Both the position numbers and the translations under genes were made by a program. From assembly GCF_000003815.2 (NCBI RefSeq), contig NC_049985.1, forward strand, positions 11,971,472-12,035,471: a DNA stretch of 64,000 nucleotides, written 5' to 3'. The number at the start of each line of letters is the position of its first letter. Position 1 is the first letter of the stretch. Of the stretch, positions 56,335-64,000 are shown in pieces. The notes below the pieces were generated by a model, which saw only the letters and a program-made list of their open reading frames with translations, did not search any database and was not told the origin of the DNA. The stretch is from Branchiostoma floridae (lineage: Eukaryota > Chordata > Leptocardii > Amphioxiformes > Branchiostomatidae).

Positions 56335-58866
56335 CGTCATGGTAGTTGAGAAAGGTATACTTTAATGTAGGTGTTATCTAAAAGCTTTGCTGTACGGGTG
56401 GAAACTTGAACGGTTACATATGTTTCTACCAAGAGATAAGTATCTGGTATCCTCCTACGTTATCTACACTTCCTATCTGTCAAGTCTTGATCGCAACTCT
56501 GCAGTTTTCCGTTGCGATCAATGTACAGCAAGCGATAGCATTTTGATGGCATGGCTTAAGAGGTTATCACCCCATACTTATAGAGAGATGTCATCCTCTC
56601 AGGTTCTTAGTTGTACGGTGATGTCGTGATTTGACATTGGTGGCTGAGAAATTCATTGAGGAAAGCGCTTATCATTTCCATACACACTGTTGGAGCCCTT
56701 ACTGTATGTCATTGTACTATGATACTCCCTGCTACTTAGAGATAAACGCATGAATTCAGTGGCCATGACGCCAGACGTCACCCACGTTTCCTGCTGTCTG
56801 TAAATCCTGGGTCACAACTTTTCAACCTTTTGATGCGGTCTGTGTACAGCACGCTTGTACATGCTTTGTGGCTTTCATGACATGACGCAAAAGGTGTCGC
56901 ATTGACGTTCGGCAAGTTTTGCATTGCGGTGTCTGGGAATTATTGAGTGAAGTGCCTTCGTATTCGATTTTTATCAGTAGCACTGACAGGCACTTCTGTG
57001 TACGATTAATGTCATACCTGGTCTCACCAACAACTACTCACGGGACCGAGGAAAAAGGGCGAGGTGAGTGGTTGCTCCAGATAAATGGGTTGCTTGGCCT
57101 GAAAAAAAGAAAGCGCCATATTTGCATGACCTCCACCTTTTCCCCCCATAAACATGTCTGCACGAGATGTCTACAACTTATGAACTGCTACGTACTGAAT
57201 GAAAGTCTTCTTTGACCATCAGAGCAATGTTGGTCTCGTAATAAAATGCGGTCTGAGTAGGCTGTTCCCACAACAGCAAAAGTGCTTCCAGTTTTCTATG
57301 TCAAGAGTCAACTTGTACTTCGGACAATAGTAATGTGCTTCACTGATATTGCCTTGTGTATCAAATTTGGTTGTTGATTAGGATATGAATACCACCGGGG
57401 ACTTTCAAATGGTTGCTGGTTAGGTTAATGATGAGACAGTCGGTTAGGGGAGGATCTTAACAACGTAGCATTGGAAGACGGAGCTGTTTTTCTATGTGGT
57501 TAATGACTTGATGTAGTTTGCTGCGCTGCGCCAGGTAGCTGGAGGCTAGGTTTGACTGTACTCTGTGACCAAAACCTCCTACACAATTCTCGATTCCTGT
57601 TTACAAAGCTAGGTTACAGTCTCTTGATATAGTTGACGTATGGAACGAGCTTCGGAGCTGAGATTAACGTATTTGGCAAAGATTAACAGTGGTGTGATTC
57701 AAATCTTCATATCCTACCGCTTGATCGCACATCCAAACCCTACCCTATGGTAAGTCCCTACAACGCCCAGGTGATGGTAGCACATGCATCATTGCGCATG
57801 CACACCTAGCGGGGACAGGCACGACCTTCTCGGCATAGGAACCTGACACAGGTTGAAAATTGCGATTCGCCCTCATACATGTACCAACAATAACCACCAG
57901 AGCTCGTGGAAGGCCACGAAGGAGGTCCTGTAATGTATTGCGAACACCGCACACCCACCATGTAACTCCCGAGGTGTCTAATATACACCGTGGAGAGATA
58001 ACATCTGCTTTGAGATTCGCTCTTTTGAATCTTAATGAAGCTAGTCGCGGTGTTTAGGGAGGCCTCTAGCTGAGTGGGCCATCACCCTGATTCCGCCCTT
58101 TTAGCAGGGCTACAAGGGTCTTCTGGGGGCATCCAGGGACTGCGTACAGAATTGTAAACAGACAGGGTGATATTTAGAGCTTGACAGCTGCTTGCTTGGA
58201 CTCCAGATTTCTGCTCGATAAGTTGATGAAGGTTTAAGATAAGGAGGAAAGAGTTTGTTTCCGACAGACTGTAGGGCGTTGGCTTTGTGCAATGACCGCT
58301 TGAATGGTTCGTGCGCTTACTACACATATACACTATCAAATTTTGAACGTGTTGACTGGGTGGATATAGCACCTAATAGCAACAGCAATTTATATTAAGG
58401 GTTATAAAAATGAAACAATGAAACAATTTTAAAGCATTTCCATATTGTAATACACCGTGTCCTTGATATAACGTAGGGGTCTACCACCTATATATAATAT
58501 ACTGTTCTAAATTTACCTTCGCAGAGAAATACCTCCTTTGGTATTCAAGGAACTCTTCAAACCGTTTCCATTTTGCAAAAAATACTGCCTATACACTGGA
58601 CAAAATGTATGCTGCTAAGTTTCATCTCTACGACACACAGTGATGGACGACACATATGCAGTGCTTGTGAAGTTAATGTCTCCCACGAGTAGACTTCCCG
58701 CCATGAGTTGTCCTCTAGGGTTTGATAATGGCGGAGTCTTCAAGCCGGCCGTTTCCGCAGAATGTATAACTTTGTACATATCGAAATGGAGTTCTGCATA
58801 ATCGAGTGCCTATCTCTAATGTCAACTTGTTTTAGGTATTGTACACTTTTGATCTTTGGCAACACT

Positions 58867-59097
58867 AAAGGTGGACTCTCACTGCGCTTGCGGCACCGGT
58901 GCGGCACTGCTCGGTTCGTTCACTGCGGCACTGCTTTGTTATTTTCGCGATTTTCGATAATTTAGATCGCGTAATAAGTAAACGTATGGCTTAGAAAACA
59001 ACAGAATACAATAAACGGAAGAAAATTCGTTCTTTATCTCTATCTACGAACCCCACAGTGCCGCATCGGTGCCCCAAGTGCAGTGAGAGTCCACCTT
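58867..59097. mobile_element. MITE family C, copy 2
   Basis: AAAGGTGGACTCTCACTGC at 58867 and GCAGTGAGAGTCCACCTT ending 59097, an almost perfect inverted repeat extending about 45 bp (CGGTGCGGCACTG mirrored by CAGTGCCGCATCGG). Same family as 27137-27340. Confidence 0.9.
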
Positions 59098-59215
59098 GAC
59101 ACATACAAACACACGCGCGCACAAATATACACATACACACACGGACACACACATACAAACATACACGCGCACTCACAGAGAGAGTGTGGAGAGTGAGTGA
59201 GAGGGGGAGAGAGGG
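59098..59215. repeat. CA-rich then GA-rich simple sequence
   Basis: Interrupted ACACAY repeats followed by GAGAGTGAG-type repeats, directly abutting the right end of MITE C copy 2. Confidence 0.85.
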
Positions 59216-60228
59216 GAAGGCAGATGGCGTTCTGGCAAAATCTGCCTGTAATACTTCAAGGGACCGTAATGAATTCACTTCCCACAAAGGCAACGTTACA
59301 CAAATTACCTTCTTACGAGGGGATAAACCGTGGCATGTAAGGTAGGTTGAGTAATAGGTATCAAGAGGCAAGTGTTAGACATCATCATTCATTCCTCCTC
59401 AGTTTACTACAGGTAAGGGTTTGTACATATAAGAAACAATACAAAGTCCTCGAAAACTTCATTTTCCTTGCAGCCTTTTTACCAATACGCATATTAAAAG
59501 TCTGATGCCATTTTTCTATTTCGGAGGGACAAATTTGAATTTCACTATACCGTTGGTATAAAAAAAAATGGCACGTCAGCGAGTCAATTCTTACCAGTAG
59601 CAAACGCTGCACTCCTATTTGTCAATCAATTATGTCAGCTTTTCACACAGTTGTAAATCTTACATATCTAACATGTATTGCACTATGCAGTGACTAGGTT
59701 TCTAGTATATTTATAGCCCTCAGAAGTTAAGCCCACGGAAAATGCAAGCAATCAGCAGTTGTTGCTGATGCGTGTTGACATGTTCGGCTGGCCTTGTGCT
59801 GGGTCGAGGGCGAGGACTATTTCAGAAGCAGCGGGACCAGATTTACATATCTTCATCAAAGGCAAGAAAATGTTGTATTGCCTTTGAAGAGGCTTTCGAC
59901 AAGGATCAAATCGTCACCCGTGCTCATTGGAATCTTTCAGAGAGGGGAGATGCCGCGGCCGAAAACAGCGAAAGCAGAGGCTTCTTACACGTTAAAAAGT
60001 ATTTGTATTTTAGCATTTGCTTCTGGTAGATAGCTCAATTATATTATTGGTCTGACATAGGACAGTAATGGCCTATGCGGTTTATCAAAGGACGAATTTT
60101 GATCAGAATTAAAACGAGTTTTATTTTAAAAGTGAATCTTTAAAAACAATTGATTACATTTTTCTGCCCCAGAAAAATAACGATGCGCCATCCCATAATC
60201 ATTATCAGTCAGAAACCGAAGGTGTCAT

Positions 60229-60479
60229 NNNNNNNNNNNNNNNNNNNNNNNNNNNNNNNNNNNNNNNNNNNNNNNNNNNNNNNNNNNNNNNNNNNNNNNN
60301 NNNNNNNNNNNNNNNNNNNNNNNNNNNNNNNNNNNNNNNNNNNNNNNNNNNNNNNNNNNNNNNNNNNNNNNNNNNNNNNNNNNNNNNNNNNNNNNNNNNN
60401 NNNNNNNNNNNNNNNNNNNNNNNNNNNNNNNNNNNNNNNNNNNNNNNNNNNNNNNNNNNNNNNNNNNNNNNNNNNNNNN
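60229..60479. other. Assembly gap (251 N)
   Basis: Run of N in non-coding DNA. Confidence 0.99.
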
Positions 60480-61025
60480 CGAAACGTAAGCCAAGTGAGT
60501 ACCTACTGGGTTGTGAAAAAGAATTCTCCTAAACCCTCCATGCTATGCAGTTTTCTCCATGATTGATTCCTTGTCACAGCACGTGCAGTTTCATCAAAGG
60601 GAGTGCATGAACGATTGGACAGAATTTCTCACTTGACTCGGGGTCACGGTTTAATCAAAGTTTTGCTATAGCATATGAAAGGTTGTCCAAGATTATGGAG
60701 TACGGTTTTATGTTCTTCATCAAGCCAGATTATGATATGTCTATCACATGACTTCCAGAGGTTAGGGGTCTGCTTTGCGAGGCAATTCCATTTTTTTCAT
60801 ATCGTTCATAGCTTTCCTAATTGTGCCCCGGCAGCCTGCCCCTGTATTGTTTGCCTGGATGCACGCATTGATCGATATTGCTCTTACTTTCACTGTGCCA
60901 AAGTTGAAGACTCGCGTTATTAATTCTCATAAAGCACCTGACGTCTTAATCGTAACGTTTGGGTCTTCTATAGAGTACCATTTGTTTGGTCAGCAATTAA
61001 CTCTGTGTGTTTGTTGGTTTTGTAG

Positions 61026-61046
61026 AGGGGGGAGGGGGGGGGGGGG
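61026..61046. repeat. Poly-G tract
   Basis: GGGGGGAGG followed by about 13 G. A potential G-quadruplex and a sequencing-error hotspot. Confidence 0.9.
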
Positions 61047-62671
61047 CTGGCATGTTTGTGTTAGTCTGGAACTTCAAGCTTTAATCCGTGACCAACCGAT
61101 GTTTGAATTATATAAGAAGTTACTAAAGGGAGGCCTTCTTATAAGCAAAAGCTTTTGGTCTCTCTTGCACTGTTGTGTTCTTTTATATTTCATTGTCATG
61201 TATTTATTGTCCTCTTTTCTTTAAGCGCGAAACTAAAAGAACAAATAAAAAAAAACCGAGAAACCTAGGATTACTGCTACTAATAACGATTTAACTGGTT
61301 ATAAAATCTCACATCATCAAAGGAAGTTACATTGCATTGAAAGTAGTGCCTGTGTTGCATTTGGTTAGGTAAAAAGGTAACAACTACTATTGATTAAGTG
61401 CACTTCAGCATGTTATAGAAAAAGGCCAAGAAAATCTATGTAACTCCTGATGAATAACAATATTATTCCCAACGTATTACGCGACCCAACGGACCGTATA
61501 TGTATTTTTCGATTAAGCCCCATTGTCCTTGAAAGTGCAGATTTGAATTCGGCTTGATGAATATCTACAACAAGGTAATGAAGCATGGCGCCACTGCCAA
61601 TACAGATAAGTTGTCTCACTACGAACTACATGTCTGATGACAGGAAAAATCAGTGAAAGAGGAATGTAAGAGTGATATATTGCTATCGTGACCTAAAAAG
61701 ACATTTAATCTTTACATATACAGCATAATCTAAACGAAACACCTATGCATATAGGTAGTCAGGTATATAGAATATGCCGATGTGAAAGCCTCCGCTAAGA
61801 CGGAATGAGATTTGAACATGGGGGACAGAGAAGTTGGCAAGCGTTTCTTGTACAACGATAGATCTTGTTGTTGTAAGTCAACGTTGGCATAAGTACTTGA
61901 TTTTGATTCCAATTTTTATCTTATAACAGAGCTATGGAAGCTTTCGATACCACTTGAAGTCAGGTAGCAATCTTGAAATCGTCATGTAGTTAATTTAATT
62001 CGGCATGTCAAAAACTTGTTAATGCTTCACTATGCTGGCGAATACTGTCCTCCATATTTCTATGCCCTCCCATTCGTGTAATGTTGGGAACTAGAAAACT
62101 GGAGCAAGAAAATTTACATTTAGTTGTGGCAAAAATTCCCATCACACAGCGATTCAGTCTTTAACATCCCCCCGACAACCTATTGCTGCCAACCAACAGT
62201 TCTTATAAAAGACGTCACTATCCCGCCCGCCTTGTTACATAAGGTGGTTGTTATAGGTAGTCTTACCTCCTTAGGGCATGGGCAGGGTGTGTGAGTAAAA
62301 CGACTGAGGTGAATGCAAAGACGTTGAAGTAATAGTAAGTCGAAGCTGGTTCAACAAGTATGAACCTATTGACCACTAGAAGCAAGGGTCGGCCAGATTA
62401 CACCATTACATCTACATGACTTGCCCATTTCCGGCTGGACGTGCTATACGTACAAAAAGAAGACAGGTCTCGGGATTTTCCTACAAAATTATCGCAATTG
62501 TAGAAAGGGAAGCGTTAAAACCTAAGGCTTATCTGCGATTGTGACAATAAAATGACAATAAGAGAGTTGACAATTATAGTAACTCTTTTTAGGGGGTCAT
62601 ATACATCAGGGCACTACTGAGCCATCACTAAACTGAGACAGTAGGCGTTATAAACGTCCTGGAAAGGTTGA

Positions 62672-62762
62672 CCAATTGCTGACGTCATGTATACGCAAGA
62701 TCACGTGTCAATAACGTCACGTGCTTGTAGCTCTCGCGACTTTACGTTCGGAAGTGATTGGT
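62672..62762 (+). promoter_or_regulatory. CRE / E-box / CCAAT cluster, putative promoter of the 62951 gene
   Basis: Within 91 bp: CCAAT 62672-62676, full CRE TGACGTCA 62680-62687, E-boxes CACGTG at 62702-62707 and 62718-62723 (the second overlaps an ACGTCA half-CRE), and an inverted CCAAT (ATTGG) at 62758-62762. About 190-280 bp upstream of the signal-peptide ATG. Confidence 0.5.
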
Positions 62763-62900
62763 CATTAGTGATCCTGAAGAAGGCAACAGTGTACGTTAAA
62801 CATTTTATCCGTGTTGGAAGAAAGTTAAGCATTGTGATAAAATTACTACCCGCACATGTACAGATGAGCTTTTATAATAATTATGATTTTTATGTTGCAG

Positions 62901-63017
62901 GTGCCCCGAACTGAGGTTTCTCTGCACTGCAGTCCACGCCTGTACCAGAAATGTTGGGTCTGACTGGAACAGTCACATTTGTATTAGCCACTGCATTCAT
63001 GGCGTTGCAAACCGAAG
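62901..63017 (+). CDS. Signal-peptide exon of a further secreted or membrane protein (partial gene)
   Basis: ATG at 62951 opens MLGLTGTVTFVLATAFMALQ then TE, a hydrophobic signal peptide, and the frame ends at GAA G|GTAAGT (phase 1) at 63017. TTATGTTGCAG before 62901 looks like an acceptor, so 62901-62950 may be spliced 5' UTR; alternatively transcription starts in this block from the promoter-like cluster upstream. The first exon of the receptor gene has the same plan (signal peptide, phase-1 end), so a tandem paralogue is possible, but any secreted protein would fit. Later exons lie beyond 64000. Confidence 0.6.
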
Positions 63018-64000
63018 GTAAGTGAGAATGTATTTACTTAGTAACAGCGTTTGACGCCACGTAAGCCACAGACATAGTAGAGCATGTAAAAGCTTCTAAA
63101 ATAGCACTGTTTTCAGATGGTCGAAAGGATAGAAATGGAAAGAGGCGCAATCCACTTCAATTACATTTTTGCGTGAATTGTGAGCAGCCTGCAATATCCT
63201 TTCAAAATAGAATCAATGGAAACTGGAATAAAGGTCAGAGGGGTGGCTATATGGCATGTATTTTGTTCATAGACCTAGGCAATGACGTTGTCTCAACGTC
63301 AAACGTACCCTCAAGAAAGCTTTAAATGACGATAGATCAAGACCCTTTGACGTCTGGGCATTAATGGATGAAAACATTCCAGGGAAAATCTACTAGATAA
63401 GTCATTGTACCTTACGTACAATACTGTAGAGACTGTCACCCAATGTTTTCAAGTCGTAGAAGACGAGTAGACGATATTCAACAGTTGCTGAGACGCTGAT
63501 CTGGCCGGCCAACATTTCAAAAGTCAACGACTTGTCAAAATTGAGCCCCAATATTGTAATAACGCTGCTATTTCCAAACGCACAGCAGTTCCCCTTGAAT
63601 GACTTCTTTAACCATAGAACGAAGCACAATAAATGCAGTAAAATGCCAACGAACGCGAATGACCAGAAACTAAGATATTCAATTTCCACGGCCGGCGTAC
63701 GGTAGACTAGAGTTTGCAACGAAACAAAAACCTAGATGCTACCAGTACTCAATCATGATATCTTCATACAGTTGGTGAAAGATATACGTTGAGACAATAA
63801 TGGCACTTTTAACTTTGAGAAACCATCTGTTTCCTCATTAAGACTCATAGGAGTGTATCTGGTTGAAAACAGCTTTTATTGATTGAGAAAGAGAAATATG
63901 CAGCCATGCACGGAATTAGTTTTCTGCTCCGTAAGTCGACTTGATATCATACAGCAATCTACCCTAATAATCCTCCTCATCTTCAAAGTGATCGTTATTA
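63018..64000. other. Intron after the signal-peptide exon
   Basis: No second exon is recognisable before the window ends. The 105-codon minus-strand frame at 63402-63719 has hydrophobic stretches but no domain or splice support. Confidence 0.5.

Larger units (their letters stand above)
49705..62640. other. Non-coding stretch
   Basis: No recognisable exon. Holds repeat R3, the 56203 tandem array, MITE copies at 55965 and 58867, CA/GA-rich microsatellite DNA at about 59097-59215, a poly-G tract at 61026-61046 and a 251-N gap. Confidence 0.6.

Noticed and set aside
60775-61224. 149-codon plus-strand frame with hydrophobic stretches
   Set aside because: It crosses a poly-G tract giving RGGRGGGG, has no recognisable domain and no splice context.

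Overview
The window looks like a piece of an intron-rich deuterostome genome, most likely a lancelet (Branchiostoma). This is inference from gene content, the many short fold-back transposons, LINE 3' tails and phase-conserved introns; no species marker was searched. Most of the sequence is non-coding. Three runs of N (35127-35226, 36139-36381, 60229-60479) show it is a scaffolded draft assembly.

Layout. (1) 1-786, minus strand: the first coding exon of an ARAP-like protein (N-terminal SAM domain, then a proline-rich linker with two PxPxPR motifs); the rest lies off the left edge. (2) 787-17.0 kb: no coding exon seen; 5'-side intron or intergenic DNA with five copies of one fold-back MITE family and several other repeats. 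(3) 18097-20281, minus strand: a complete two-exon gene for a 437-residue OTU-family cysteine protease with a predicted N-myristoylation/palmitoylation signal (MGCKLS) and a Ser/Thr-rich 29-residue tandem repeat. (4) 26508-40291, plus strand: an 18-exon relaxin-family-receptor-like GPCR (RXFP1/2 type): signal peptide, one LDLa module, GDNNGW linker, LRRNT, ten visible LRR exons, seven-transmembrane domain and Ser/Thr-rich tail, 804 residues as modelled. A tRNA-Leu(CAG) gene sits in one of its introns. (5) 40.3-62.6 kb: no convincing gene; repeats, microsatellites and a possible untranslated exon at about 49.5-49.7 kb. (6) 62901-63017, plus strand: a signal-peptide exon opening another secreted or membrane protein gene that continues past the right edge, with a promoter-like CRE/E-box/CCAAT cluster just upstream.

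The main result is the receptor model. Its LRR introns are all phase 2 and its LRR exons are 72-78 nt, so the architecture can be checked exon by exon. Comparison with the vertebrate order suggests that one LRR exon is missing exactly where the 243-N gap lies, and that one LRR (34110-34181) is extra. The other result is the OTU gene, whose start exon is too short to appear as an open frame and supplies the lipidation signal. The remaining observations concern MITE families, including one with 9-bp target duplications in both copies, and assembly artefacts.
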